A stretch of DNA of 64,000 nt from Scandinavium sp002470465 (GTDB lineage: Bacteria; Pseudomonadota; Gammaproteobacteria; Enterobacterales; Enterobacteriaceae): assembly GCF_040750395.1 (NCBI RefSeq), contig NZ_JBFLVD010000010.1, positions 124,001-188,000 on the forward strand. Reading direction: 5' to 3'. Position numbers and translations under genes: made by a program. This document shows, in pieces, positions 31,774-40,740 of this stretch. Position 1 is the first letter of the stretch. Each line of letters begins with the position of its first letter. A model generated the notes under the pieces. That model was not told the DNA's origin. It searched no databases and saw only the letters and a list, made by a program, of their open reading frames with translations.

Positions 31774-32946
31774 TCAGCGGACGGCGTGCAGTGCGTTAAT
31801 CAGCGCCTGAACGCCTTTCTCAAGTTTGCTGCGTGGGCACCCGGCATTAAGACGTACAAAACCGTTACCTTCTTCTCCGTAGGTATATCCTGGCATGATG
31901 GCGACCTTTTGCTGCTCAATCAGTACTTTTTGCAGTAGCTTGTCGTCAACGTGTAGCGGGCGTAAATCAATCCACGCCAGGTAAGTCGACTCTGGCGGCT
32001 GCCAGTTGAGTTCCGGGAAAGCGGTATTCAGCTCGTGGGCGATATAGCGCATATTTTCCTGCAAATAATCCCGCAGGGCATCCAGCCAGGATTCACCTTT
32101 TCCGTAGGCGGCAATGTGTGCGATAACCGCCGGAATCGATGGCGAGGAGAGCCCGTCACGGCCTTTCAGGGCATTCAGGTATCCGTCGCGGGAGGATTGT
32201 TCACCAATCAGCCCGTAAGCTCCGGTAAGGGCTGGAATATTGAAGCTTTTCGAGCCGGAGGTAAACAGTGCCCAGTCGTTCTGCGCCACCTCGCACCAGG
32301 GAATATGGCGACGCCCGTTCCAGGTCATATCCATATGAATTTCGTCGCTGATAACCTTCACGCCATGCTTCTGGCACAGGCTGGCAATCGTGCTCAGCTC
32401 TTCGCGCGTCCACACTTTGCCGGTCGGGTTATGTGGGCTGCACAGCAGCAGAATTTTGTTGCGTGGTTCTGCAAGGACGCTTTCCAGCAGCGCCATATCG
32501 CAGAACCAGCCTTCGCCGGTGTGGTGCAGCGGCACGGCGGCGATAGTGCGCTTATTGCCTTCAATGGCTTTGTAGAAGGCATCGTAAGCGGGGGTATGCA
32601 CCACGATGCCGTCGCCTTCGTCGGACCACTGACGGATCATCTGCGAAACCATGTAGATAACCGACGGGCCGTACACGATATGGTCGGTATCGATGATGCT
32701 GTCGAAACGCTTGCGGAACCAGTGCTGGATTGCACCGAGAAACTCATCGTTTTTCCAGCGGCTGTAGCCGAGCACGCCGTGGCTGAGACGCTGGCTGATG
32801 GCCTCCAGCACGCAAGGCGCGGTGGCGAAATCCATGTCGGAGATGGTGAAGGGTAGCAAATCGGCGGTGCCAAAGCGGTCGGCAACGTAATCCCACTGGG
32901 TACACCAGGTGCCGTGGCGATCGATAACCGTTGAGAAATCAAACAT
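31774..32946 (-). CDS. malY: PLP-dependent cystathionine beta-lyase / MalT inhibitor MalY
   Basis: Fold-type I pyridoxal-phosphate enzyme, 390 residues, full family length. The PLP lysine is in TSGSKSFNIPAL, and the Asp/Tyr pocket is MLLCSPHNPTGKVW with DEIHMDM. E. coli MalY has C-S lyase activity and also binds and inhibits the maltose activator MalT. The ATG at 32946 starts the conserved MFDFSTVIDRHGTW. It follows malX by 70 bp, with a hairpin in the gap. Confidence 0.96.
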   Translation of the reverse strand: MFDFSTVIDRHGTWCTQWDYVADRFGTADLLPFTISDMDFATAPCVLEAISQRLSHGVLGYSRWKNDEFLGAIQHWFRKRFDSIIDTDHIVYGPSVIYMVSQMIRQWSDEGDGIVVHTPAYDAFYKAIEGNKRTIAAVPLHHTGEGWFCDMALLESVLAEPRNKILLLCSPHNPTGKVWTREELSTIASLCQKHGVKVISDEIHMDMTWNGRRHIPWCEVAQNDWALFTSGSKSFNIPALTGAYGLIGEQSSRDGYLNALKGRDGLSSPSIPAVIAHIAAYGKGESWLDALRDYLQENMRYIAHELNTAFPELNWQPPESTYLAWIDLRPLHVDDKLLQKVLIEQQKVAIMPGYTYGEEGNGFVRLNAGCPRSKLEKGVQALINALHAVR

Positions 32947-32983
32947 GGGAAACTCCATTTCGGTCAAACGAGGAATAACACAT

Positions 32984-33010
32984 TTTCCCCCTCCAGGACG
33001 AAGGGGGAAA
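32984..33010 (-). other. malX-malY intercistronic hairpin
   Basis: Stem TTTCCCCCT/AGGGGGAAA with a nine-base loop. No U-tract follows on the minus strand, so it may tune decay or partial termination between the two genes of the operon. Confidence 0.5.
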
Positions 33011-33016
33011 GGGGAT

Positions 33017-34609
33017 TTACGCCTGAACAGGGCTCATCAGTGAGGATAATTCATCTTTTACCGACTGAACCTGCGGCCCAATCACAACCTGCAGGCTGTG
33101 CTCGTTGAGCTTAACCACACCGATAGCGCGGTTGGCTTTCAGCGCATCAGCGTCAACTTTGCTCATATCCTCAATGGACAGACGCAGACGGGTCAGGCAG
33201 TTGTCGAGGCTGGAAATGTTCTCCGCGCCACCGAGCGCAGCGAGGATCGCCGGGGTGTTGTAGCCGGATTTCCCGGTCACGCCTGCGACCGCTTTTTCTA
33301 CGCTGGACGCAGTTTCGATATCCCGGCCCGGCGTTTTGATGTTAAAGCGGGTGATGGCGAAGCGGAAGATAACGTAGTAAACCGCAAACCAGATAGCCGC
33401 AACAACCGGCACCAGATACCACTTGGTGGCCAGGCCGTGCAGGATCCCGAATACCACGAAATCGATGACGTTGCCGTCAGTGTTACCGATGGTCACACCC
33501 AGAACAGCCATCACGGTGAAGCCAAGGCCGGTCAGCAGCGCGTGGATAACAAACAATACCGGAGCCACGAACAGGAACAGGAATTCAATCGGCTCTGTGG
33601 TTCCACCCACGACGCAGGCAATCACGCCGGAGATGAGCAGCCCTTTAATTTTGTGACGGTTTTCCGGACGAGCACAGTGGTACATCGCCAGTGCCGCACC
33701 CGGCAGGCCGCCGAGGAAGGCAGGCATTTTCCCCTGAGACAGGAAGCGGGTGGCGCTTTCAGAGAAGCCGTGAGTGGTCGGGCAGCTCAGCTGCGCCTGG
33801 AAGATAGTCAGCGCGCCGCTAACGGAATGACCGCAGACGTCCATGGTGCCGCCCGCTTCGGTGAAGCGAATCAGGGCAACCAGAATATGCTGCAGACCGA
33901 ACGGTAACAGCAGGCGTTCACCGGTCCCGAAGATCATTGGCCCGAATTCGCCCGCGCTGTTAATCACATAGCCCAGGCCGTTAATGCCTTTAGCAAAGAA
34001 AGGCCAGATAAGCGGGATAGCCAGGCCGACCAGACCGAGTACCAGAGTGGTGATGATGGGGACAAAGCGGGTGCCGCCAAAGAACGCCAGCGCATCCGGC
34101 AGACGAATCGTGTGAAAACGCTCGTGCAGCATCCACACAATAACGCCACAAATCACCGCGCCCAGGATACCGGTATCGATGGACTGGATACCAATAATGC
34201 TCTGGATGTTGTTGGCTTTCAGGATAGCCGCATCTGTTGTCGGCAGAATACCTTTCGCGGTCAACCAGAAGTTGACCGACAGATTCATGACTGCGTAACC
34301 CACAAAGCCCGCAAATGCCGCAACGCCTTTGTTATCGCGCGCCAGCCCCAGCGGGATGGCGATACAGAACATCACCGGCAGGAAGCTGAAGGCGAATGAG
34401 CCCATTTTGCTCATCCACATGAAGAGCGCCTGCAGGAACGGAGTGTCCAGCCACGGCAGTAGCGTGGTGACGTCATGGCTGCTCAGCGAGCTGCCGATCC
34501 CCATCATGATCCCGCAGAATGAGAGAAGTGCCACTGGCAACATGAAGGTCTTACCCAACTGCTGGAAAAATTCCCAGACGGTGGTCTTAGGTGCTGCTTT
34601 CGCCGTCAT
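33017..34609 (-). CDS. malX: PTS glucose/maltose-type EIICB MalX
   Basis: Phosphotransferase permease of 530 residues: an EIIC domain with about 10 membrane helices (residues 1-410) and a C-terminal EIIB domain whose phosphorylated Cys is in SSLDNCLTRLRLS. It can carry glucose and maltose by facilitated diffusion in E. coli; the natural substrate is unclear. ATG at 34609 follows AAGGAG; upstream codons in frame would run into the operator region. It is controlled with malY by MalI and CRP through sites listed below. Confidence 0.96.
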   Translation of the reverse strand: MTAKAAPKTTVWEFFQQLGKTFMLPVALLSFCGIMMGIGSSLSSHDVTTLLPWLDTPFLQALFMWMSKMGSFAFSFLPVMFCIAIPLGLARDNKGVAAFAGFVGYAVMNLSVNFWLTAKGILPTTDAAILKANNIQSIIGIQSIDTGILGAVICGVIVWMLHERFHTIRLPDALAFFGGTRFVPIITTLVLGLVGLAIPLIWPFFAKGINGLGYVINSAGEFGPMIFGTGERLLLPFGLQHILVALIRFTEAGGTMDVCGHSVSGALTIFQAQLSCPTTHGFSESATRFLSQGKMPAFLGGLPGAALAMYHCARPENRHKIKGLLISGVIACVVGGTTEPIEFLFLFVAPVLFVIHALLTGLGFTVMAVLGVTIGNTDGNVIDFVVFGILHGLATKWYLVPVVAAIWFAVYYVIFRFAITRFNIKTPGRDIETASSVEKAVAGVTGKSGYNTPAILAALGGAENISSLDNCLTRLRLSIEDMSKVDADALKANRAIGVVKLNEHSLQVVIGPQVQSVKDELSSLMSPVQA

Positions 34610-34662
34610 AAAACGACTCCTTGTCCTGATAAAACTGTTGTAGTTGTAGAATGCAGCGGAAA

Positions 34663-34678
34663 GATAAAACGTTTTACC
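34663..34678. promoter_or_regulatory. MalI operator (malX side)
   Basis: GATAAAACGTTTTACC differs from the perfect MalI palindrome by one base in the last arm. It lies 54 bp upstream of malX. Confidence 0.88.
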
Positions 34679-34687
34679 TAATTTTAG

Positions 34688-34703
34688 TGCGAGCAAAATC
34701 ACA
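34688..34703. promoter_or_regulatory. CRP site between malX and malI
   Basis: TGCGA-GCAAAA-TCACA, one mismatch from the CRP consensus, lying between the two MalI operators. This matches the shared CRP control of malXY and malI known in E. coli. Confidence 0.8.
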
Positions 34704-34741
34704 TAATCAAACGATAATAAGGTTTATAAATATAACCTATT

Positions 34742-34757
34742 GATAAAACGTTTTATC
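34742..34757. promoter_or_regulatory. MalI operator (malI side)
   Basis: Perfect 16-bp palindrome GATAAAACGTTTTATC, 25 bp upstream of the malI ATG; autoregulation by MalI. Confidence 0.92.
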
Positions 34758-34781
34758 GCTACACGGGAGTGGCATCGGCGC

Positions 34782-35807
34782 ATGGCCATTGCAAAAAAAG
34801 TCACCATCAACGATGTCGCACAGGCGGCGGGGGTCTCCGTGGCCACCGTATCGCTGGTATTAAGCGGTAAAGGGCGTATCTCGATTGCCACCGGTGAGCG
34901 CGTCAACCAGGCGATAGAACAACTTGGCTTTGTGCGTAACCGCCAGGCGGCCTCGCTGCGCGGCGGGCAAACGGGCGTGATTGGGCTTATTGTTGGCGAT
35001 CTTTGTGCGCCATTTTACGCAGAGCTTGCCGCCGGCATGATTGAGGCGCTGGAGTCCCAGGGCAAAATGGTGTTTCTCACCCAGGGCGGGCGCAAGGGCG
35101 AACATATGCTTCAGCGCTTTGACACGCTGGTCTCACAGGGCGTAGACGGTGTGGTGATTGCCGGGGCGGTGGACAGAGGTGCGGAACTGCGCGATAAGGC
35201 TGAAGAGAACGGCGTGCCGCTGGTCTTCGCTTCCCGGGCAAGCTATCTCGACGACGTCGATTTAATTCGCCCGGACAACATGCAGGCGGCGCAAATGCTG
35301 ACCGAACATCTTATTCGCAAAGGCCATCAGCGCATCGCCTGGATTGGCGGGCAAAGTGCGTCGCTGACACGCGCAGAACGCGTTGGCGGCTACTGTGCCA
35401 CGCTGCTGAAATTCGGTTTGCCGTTCCACAGTGAATGGGTTATCGAGTGTGAAGCCACGCAAAAACAGGCGTCACAGGCGTTGACGACGCTGCTGCGCCA
35501 TAATCCGACCATTACCGCCGTGGTCTGCTACAACAGCGTAGTGGCGATGGGCGCGTGGCTCGGTTTGATGCGTGCGGGCTGGAAAAGCGGCGATGAAGTT
35601 GTCGATTACTACGATAAGCGAATTGCGCTTGCCGCCTTCGCAGAAGTGCCGGAGGCAAGCCTGGACGACGCGCCAATGAGCTGGGCAATTACTCCAGCCA
35701 GAGAGATGGGGCAAAGCGTTGCGGAGCGAATGCTGCAGCGTATTGTGGACGGTAAAAGCTCCACGCGAAATCAGATCATGCCGCCGCGGCTGGTGAAGCA
35801 GGTATAA
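34782..35807 (+). CDS. malI: LacI-family repressor MalI
   Basis: Repressor of malXY, 341 residues. Helix-turn-helix and hinge: VTINDVAQAAGVSVATVSLV and then LSGKGRIS (residues 6-33), followed by a periplasmic-binding-protein-like effector domain. The ATG at 34782 is preferred: an in-frame ATG at 34740 would start inside the operator. GGAG lies 12 bases upstream, a long spacing. The inducer is unknown. It is divergent from malXY across two MalI operators and a CRP site. Confidence 0.96.
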   Translation: MAIAKKVTINDVAQAAGVSVATVSLVLSGKGRISIATGERVNQAIEQLGFVRNRQAASLRGGQTGVIGLIVGDLCAPFYAELAAGMIEALESQGKMVFLTQGGRKGEHMLQRFDTLVSQGVDGVVIAGAVDRGAELRDKAEENGVPLVFASRASYLDDVDLIRPDNMQAAQMLTEHLIRKGHQRIAWIGGQSASLTRAERVGGYCATLLKFGLPFHSEWVIECEATQKQASQALTTLLRHNPTITAVVCYNSVVAMGAWLGLMRAGWKSGDEVVDYYDKRIALAAFAEVPEASLDDAPMSWAITPAREMGQSVAERMLQRIVDGKSSTRNQIMPPRLVKQV

Positions 35808-35838
35808 AAAAACCGGCTGCATGATGCAGCCGGTTTGC
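35806..35838. terminator. malI terminator
   Basis: Stem AACCGGCTGCA/TGCAGCCGGTT with a short TGA loop and A-tract before and TT after. It lies between convergent malI and ydgA and could serve both. Confidence 0.75.
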
Positions 35839-35877
35839 CGTTTATGGGAGCGATCAATCCGGGCTATCTGCCGGCGG

Positions 35878-37413
35878 TTAAGGCTGTACTGACTGCTCCT
35901 GCTGGGCCGGTGCGGCATCTCCCTGCGGGGCAGGTATCGCCACGTCAGGTACGCCAAACATGCCGACAAAATCCGCCAGCGGCATTTTCTGCCCGTTGAG
36001 CGTCACCTGGCCGTTGGCATACTGCAGGCTGGTCTGAATGTTGTTGTCCTGCTGAGTGGTGATGCGGAACATCTGGCCCATTGCCGCCAGGCCTTTCACC
36101 TGCTGGCTCGCCAGCTTTTCTGCATCGGCCTGCTGATAGCCTTCCAGGCGCGCCACCTGCGTCATAAATTCCGTCGCCATGTCCATCGGGATCACCAGCT
36201 TACCGTCGAGCGACTTCACGCTGCGATCGACTTCCTGCGCCAGCGTTTGCGGGGCAACGGTCGCCGTAGACGGATCTTTCAGGAACAGCGAAAGATTAAA
36301 GGTGGTTTCGCCTTTGCTGTTTTTCCAGCTCAGCGGCGCGATGGTGATCACCGGTTCGCCTTTCAGCAGCAGCGGCAGGGCGCTGAAGAACGCCTCGGTC
36401 ACCTTCTGCTGGTACACTTCCGGGTTATCCATCATGCCCGGCTGCGCGAGCAGCGCCTGGACTTCGCCGTTATACTGCTGGCTGAACTGATGCCAGGACT
36501 GGCCGTCAATCTGACCGACCTTCAGCGCCAGCTTACTGCTGCCCATGTCCTGCCCCTGCAGCTTCAGGCTGTTGAGGGTGTAATCCAGCGAAGTGTTAAT
36601 TTTTTTGCCGTCATCAGAAAGTGCGGATTTGCCGTCAAGCGTCATGCCATCAAGCAGCGCCAGCTCTTTACCTTCCACGCCGACCGACACTTTATCGAGG
36701 GTGACTTTCTGATTGCCAATGCGCTCAGCAAAAGAGGTGAGCTTGCTGTCGCCTTCGGTCCTGAGGTTGTTAAAGGTGAGCTGGACCTTCTGGTTGTACT
36801 CGTTGACCGCGTTAATCACGCCGCTTTCAACGTTACCGTTCAGTGAGAAGACGTTGCCGTCTTTGTCGGCATCGAGTTTGAAGTCACCGCCGCTGAGGGC
36901 GACTTTCTCTTCGCCTTTTTCGTAGTTCAGCGGCTTGAGGTTGATGTCTGAACGGGTGTCACCGGCATAGCTAATGCGGGTGCTGATATCGAACGGCGAC
37001 TGGCCTTTGGCCAAGTCAAACAGCTGTTTGGTGGTGTCGTTGTTCACCAGCTGAGAGTTGACGGTCGCCATTGCTGGCGCAAGGTTGAATGACTTCAGCG
37101 AGACCAGCGGGAAGGGGCCGTGAGACACATTTTCATCCAGAACGACGGTCTGCCCCGGCTTCAGCCAGCTGCTTTTCGCGCCGTCAGCGGGCTTCACGAC
37201 CATCTGTAAGTGACTGCTGAACACGCCGCGCTGGTAGTTCTGATACGCAAGCTGAATACCCGCCTCCGGCGCGGTGCTGGCCAGCTGTGCGTTTGCCTGC
37301 GCCACCATATCGGCCAGACGACCTTCCAGTTGTTTACCCGTGTACCAGGAGCCCCCGGTCCATACCACTCCTAAAGCCACAATAATGCCAACTGCAACCA
37401 GCGATTTTTTCAT
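35878..37413 (-). CDS. ydgA: DUF945 protein YdgA
   Basis: Large inner-membrane-anchored protein, 511 residues, DUF945 family. One N-terminal membrane helix (KKSLVAVGIIVALGVVWTGGSWY) is followed by a long periplasmic domain of beta-rich repeats and a Gln/Ala/Pro-rich tail. The start at 37413 gives the conserved MKKSL opening. Function is unknown; E. coli YdgA has been found in the envelope. It is between malI and manA on the minus strand. Confidence 0.9.
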   Translation of the reverse strand: MKKSLVAVGIIVALGVVWTGGSWYTGKQLEGRLADMVAQANAQLASTAPEAGIQLAYQNYQRGVFSSHLQMVVKPADGAKSSWLKPGQTVVLDENVSHGPFPLVSLKSFNLAPAMATVNSQLVNNDTTKQLFDLAKGQSPFDISTRISYAGDTRSDINLKPLNYEKGEEKVALSGGDFKLDADKDGNVFSLNGNVESGVINAVNEYNQKVQLTFNNLRTEGDSKLTSFAERIGNQKVTLDKVSVGVEGKELALLDGMTLDGKSALSDDGKKINTSLDYTLNSLKLQGQDMGSSKLALKVGQIDGQSWHQFSQQYNGEVQALLAQPGMMDNPEVYQQKVTEAFFSALPLLLKGEPVITIAPLSWKNSKGETTFNLSLFLKDPSTATVAPQTLAQEVDRSVKSLDGKLVIPMDMATEFMTQVARLEGYQQADAEKLASQQVKGLAAMGQMFRITTQQDNNIQTSLQYANGQVTLNGQKMPLADFVGMFGVPDVAIPAPQGDAAPAQQEQSVQP

Positions 37414-37509
37414 AGCGTTTGTCCATAAAATGAAAACAGGCGGAATCAACCGCCTGTGATGTCGTAAGGCAACCTCAAGCTTAGCAAGAGTTCCTCAGAT
37501 CTTCAGTAT

Positions 37510-38688
37510 TTACTTAAGCTTATTATAAACGCGGGCGACACGACCGACGCCGCTCAGGCGGACCGGTGACTCATTTGCGGCCACAAATGCAGATTCGCCT
37601 GGCTTCAGCACCAGCTGCTGTTCGCCTTTGCTTAGCACCGCTTCGCCTTCCAGGCAGAACAGAATTGCCGCGCTCTGCTGAGCCACGTCGGCGCCCTGAG
37701 TTGTGAGGTCATGCAAAGAGAAGGCAAAATCGTCGACCGGAATAGGGAAGTCCAGCTCAGCGCCGTGCTTAGTCGGTTGCGTCAGCAGTTCTGCGGCCGG
37801 TTTTGGCGTAAACTTCACGTTGGCGACCAGCTCCGGGATATCGATGTATTTCGGCGTCAGGCCCGCGCGCAGAACGTTATCGGAGTTCGCCATCACCTCA
37901 AGCGCCACGCCCTGCAAATAGGCATGCGGGGTTTCAGCGAACAGGAACATCGCTTCACCCGGTTTGAGCTTCACGACGTTCAGCAGCAGCGGAGAGAAGA
38001 GGCCGCTGTCATCCGGGTAGAATTGGGCGATAAAGCGGATGGTTTCCCACGGCTCGCCCTGCTGGCTGTTCAGTGCCGCTTTCAGCACGGCCAGCGCACG
38101 GGATTTCTCTTCGCCCTGCATATTCAGCAGGCTGGCGAACAGCTGGCTCAGGCGTTCGGCGTTGGGCTCCTGTAAGAAATGCGCAATCGAGGCGTGTGCG
38201 CCAGAGACGGGCTGCAGCAAGGAAACGATATCGGAAAACTCACGGAAGGCGTTCATCGCAAGGAACGGGGTGAGGGCGAAAACCAGCTCCGGTTTGTGGT
38301 TCGGATCTTTGTAGTTACGTTCGGCAGCATCCAGCGGAATACCTGCGGCGTTTTCTTTGGTGAACCCTTCTTCGGAGGCTTTCTTATTTGGGTGCACCTG
38401 AATCGACAGCGGGTTGTCGGCGCACAGAACTTTGAACAGGAACGGCAGCTCGCCGAAACGCTCAGCGACGTTACGCCCCAGCAGCGTGGCTTTATCGGCG
38501 TCGATCACATCGCGCAGGCTGCGGGTCTGACCGCTGGCATCGGTGATTTTTGAGCTGCTCTTCGGGTGCGCGCCCATCCACAGCTCTGCCATTGGCAGAT
38601 TGTCCGGATTGGCTATGCCGTAGAGTTCCGTTAACGCAGTATGACTGCCCCAGGCGTAGTTCTGCACTGAGTTGATGAGTTTTTGCAT
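37510..38688 (-). CDS. manA: Mannose-6-phosphate isomerase
   Basis: Zn-dependent isomerase linking fructose-6-phosphate and mannose-6-phosphate, needed for mannose use and GDP-mannose supply. It has 392 residues. Cupin zinc ligands: LSIQVHPNK (Gln/His, about 95) and the Glu in NHKPELVFAL (about 134); the conserved ETPHAYLQGVALEVMANSDN block follows. The ATG at 38688 fits the conserved MQKLINSVQNYAWGS start. It is divergent from fumA. Confidence 0.97.
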   Translation of the reverse strand: MQKLINSVQNYAWGSHTALTELYGIANPDNLPMAELWMGAHPKSSSKITDASGQTRSLRDVIDADKATLLGRNVAERFGELPFLFKVLCADNPLSIQVHPNKKASEEGFTKENAAGIPLDAAERNYKDPNHKPELVFALTPFLAMNAFREFSDIVSLLQPVSGAHASIAHFLQEPNAERLSQLFASLLNMQGEEKSRALAVLKAALNSQQGEPWETIRFIAQFYPDDSGLFSPLLLNVVKLKPGEAMFLFAETPHAYLQGVALEVMANSDNVLRAGLTPKYIDIPELVANVKFTPKPAAELLTQPTKHGAELDFPIPVDDFAFSLHDLTTQGADVAQQSAAILFCLEGEAVLSKGEQQLVLKPGESAFVAANESPVRLSGVGRVARVYNKLK

Positions 38689-38889
38689 TATCAAGCCCTG
38701 TATTCATAAGGAAATTAACTGCCCGTATTAAACCAATAAAACCGCGCAGAAGTCACCTTCTCAGGGAAAAAGTCGTCCTTGTCTCAGTTTTTGTTAAAAA
38801 ATTGTGTAGGATATGCGGACTCGCTTTTCTCCTGGGCAGAACGGAAAGTTGCCCGATAATAATCAGCCAATGTCGTAAGTGAGAGCACA

Positions 38890-40536
38890 ATGTCGAATAA
38901 ACCTTTTGTCTGGCAGGATCCTTTTCCACTGAAAAAGGATGACGCTGAATACTATCTCCTCAGCTCAGATCACGTCTCCATGGCCGAATTCGAAGGCCAG
39001 CAAATCCTCAAAGTTGACCCGCAGGCGCTGACGCTGCTCGCTAAGCACGCCTTCCACGATGCTTCATTCATGCTGCGCCCGGCGCACCAGCAGCAGGTGG
39101 CGGATATTCTCAGCGACCCGCAGGCCAGCGAAAACGATAAATACGTGGCGCTGCAGTTCCTGCGTAACTCGGATATTGCGGCCAAAGGCATTCTGCCGAC
39201 CTGCCAGGATACCGGCACGGCGATCATCGTCGGTAAAAAAGGCCAGCGCGTCTGGACCGGCGGCGGTGACGAAGCCGCCCTCGCTCGTGGCGTGTATGAA
39301 ACCTACACCGAAGACAACCTGCGCTATTCGCAGAATGCGCCACTGGATATGTACAAAGAGGTCAACACCGGCACCAACCTGCCGGCGCAGATTGATCTCT
39401 ACAGCGTGGATGGCGACGAGTACAAATTCCTGTGCATCGCCAAAGGCGGTGGCTCTGCTAACAAAACTTATCTCTACCAGGAAACCAAAGCGCTGATCAC
39501 CCCGGCGAAGCTGAAAAACTACCTGGTCGAAAAAATGCGTACGCTTGGCACTGCGGCTTGTCCGCCGTACCACGTTGCCTTCGTGATTGGCGGGACTTCC
39601 GCAGAAGCTACTCTGAAAACCGTGAAGCTGGCGTCGACCAAATACTACGATGGCCTGCCAACCGAAGGGAACGAGCATGGTCAGGCTTTTCGCGATATTC
39701 AGCTTGAGCAGGAGCTGCTGGTGGAAGCGCAGAACCTGGGCCTTGGCGCGCAGTTTGGCGGCAAGTATTTCGCCCACGATATTCGCGTGATCCGCCTGCC
39801 GCGCCATGGCGCATCCTGCCCAATTGGCATGGGCGTTTCCTGCTCCGCAGACCGTAACATCAAAGCGAAAATCAACCGCGAAGGCGTGTGGATTGAGAAG
39901 CTTGAGCACAATCCGGGGAAATACATCCCCGAAGAATTACGCAACGCAGGCGAGGGCGAGGCTGTACGCATCGATCTGAATCGCCCAATGAAAGAGATCC
40001 TGGCGCAGCTTTCTGATTTCCCTGTTTCCACGCGATTGTCGCTGAACGGCACTATTATCGTGGCGCGCGACATTGCCCATGCGAAGCTTAAAGAGCGTAT
40101 GGACAAAGGTGAAGGGCTGCCGCAGTACGTCAAAGATCACCCTATTTACTACGCGGGCCCGGCGAAAACGCCTGAAGGCTATGCCTCCGGTTCTCTTGGC
40201 CCGACAACGGCAGGACGCATGGATTCTTACGTCGATCAGCTGCAGGCTGAAGGCGGCAGCATGATCATGCTGGCTAAAGGCAACCGCAGCCAGCAGGTGA
40301 CGGACGCATGCCACAAGCACGGCGGCTTCTACCTCGGCAGTATCGGCGGCCCGGCAGCCGTGCTGGCGCAGGGCAGCATCAAGAGCCTGGAGTGCGTCGA
40401 GTACCCGGAACTGGGGATGGAAGCTATCTGGAAAATCGAAGTGGAGGATTTCCCGGCGTTCATTCTGGTGGACGATAAGGGGAACGACTTCTTCCAGCAG
40501 ATTAAATCCGGCCAGTGCTCTGCCTGTGTGAAATAA
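38890..40536 (+). CDS. fumA: Class I fumarase FumA ([4Fe-4S])
   Basis: Oxygen-sensitive [4Fe-4S] fumarate hydratase of the TCA cycle, 548 residues, usual length. Cluster Cys residues are in GILPTCQDTGTAI (about 105), ASCPIGMGVSCSADRN (about 318) and KSGQCSACVK at the end or near it. Position next to manA and fumC identifies it as FumA rather than FumB, which is otherwise very similar. The start ATG has GTGAGAG upstream. The promoter lies in the 200-bp divergent region to manA. fumC follows after a BIME. Confidence 0.95.
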   Translation: MSNKPFVWQDPFPLKKDDAEYYLLSSDHVSMAEFEGQQILKVDPQALTLLAKHAFHDASFMLRPAHQQQVADILSDPQASENDKYVALQFLRNSDIAAKGILPTCQDTGTAIIVGKKGQRVWTGGGDEAALARGVYETYTEDNLRYSQNAPLDMYKEVNTGTNLPAQIDLYSVDGDEYKFLCIAKGGGSANKTYLYQETKALITPAKLKNYLVEKMRTLGTAACPPYHVAFVIGGTSAEATLKTVKLASTKYYDGLPTEGNEHGQAFRDIQLEQELLVEAQNLGLGAQFGGKYFAHDIRVIRLPRHGASCPIGMGVSCSADRNIKAKINREGVWIEKLEHNPGKYIPEELRNAGEGEAVRIDLNRPMKEILAQLSDFPVSTRLSLNGTIIVARDIAHAKLKERMDKGEGLPQYVKDHPIYYAGPAKTPEGYASGSLGPTTAGRMDSYVDQLQAEGGSMIMLAKGNRSQQVTDACHKHGGFYLGSIGGPAAVLAQGSIKSLECVEYPELGMEAIWKIEVEDFPAFILVDDKGNDFFQQIKSGQCSACVK

Positions 40537-40540
40537 CCCT

Positions 40541-40619
40541 GTTGCCGGGTGGCGCTAACGCTGACCCGGCCTGCATCAGGTTTTGTAGGCCCGGTAAGGC
40601 TGTGCCACCACCGGGCAAT
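40541..40619. repeat. BIME (two REP units) between fumA and fumC
   Basis: TTGCCGGGTGGCGCTAACGC followed by TGACCCGGCCTGCA, and an inverted unit GTAGGCCCGGTAAGGC ending in CCACCGGGCAA. Two REP palindromes face each other across a short spacer, the usual BIME arrangement. Likely to stabilise the fumA 3' end and/or bind gyrase. Confidence 0.82.
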
Positions 40620-40740
40620 CCAGAGACAAATAAAAGAGCGCACAAAGCGCCATGCACGATTCCTGAAGTCATCAATACTTTATTCTTTGAAGCCCTGTGA
40701 GCAAGGCCATTCACATCACTGTGTTATCAAGGAGTAAGAC

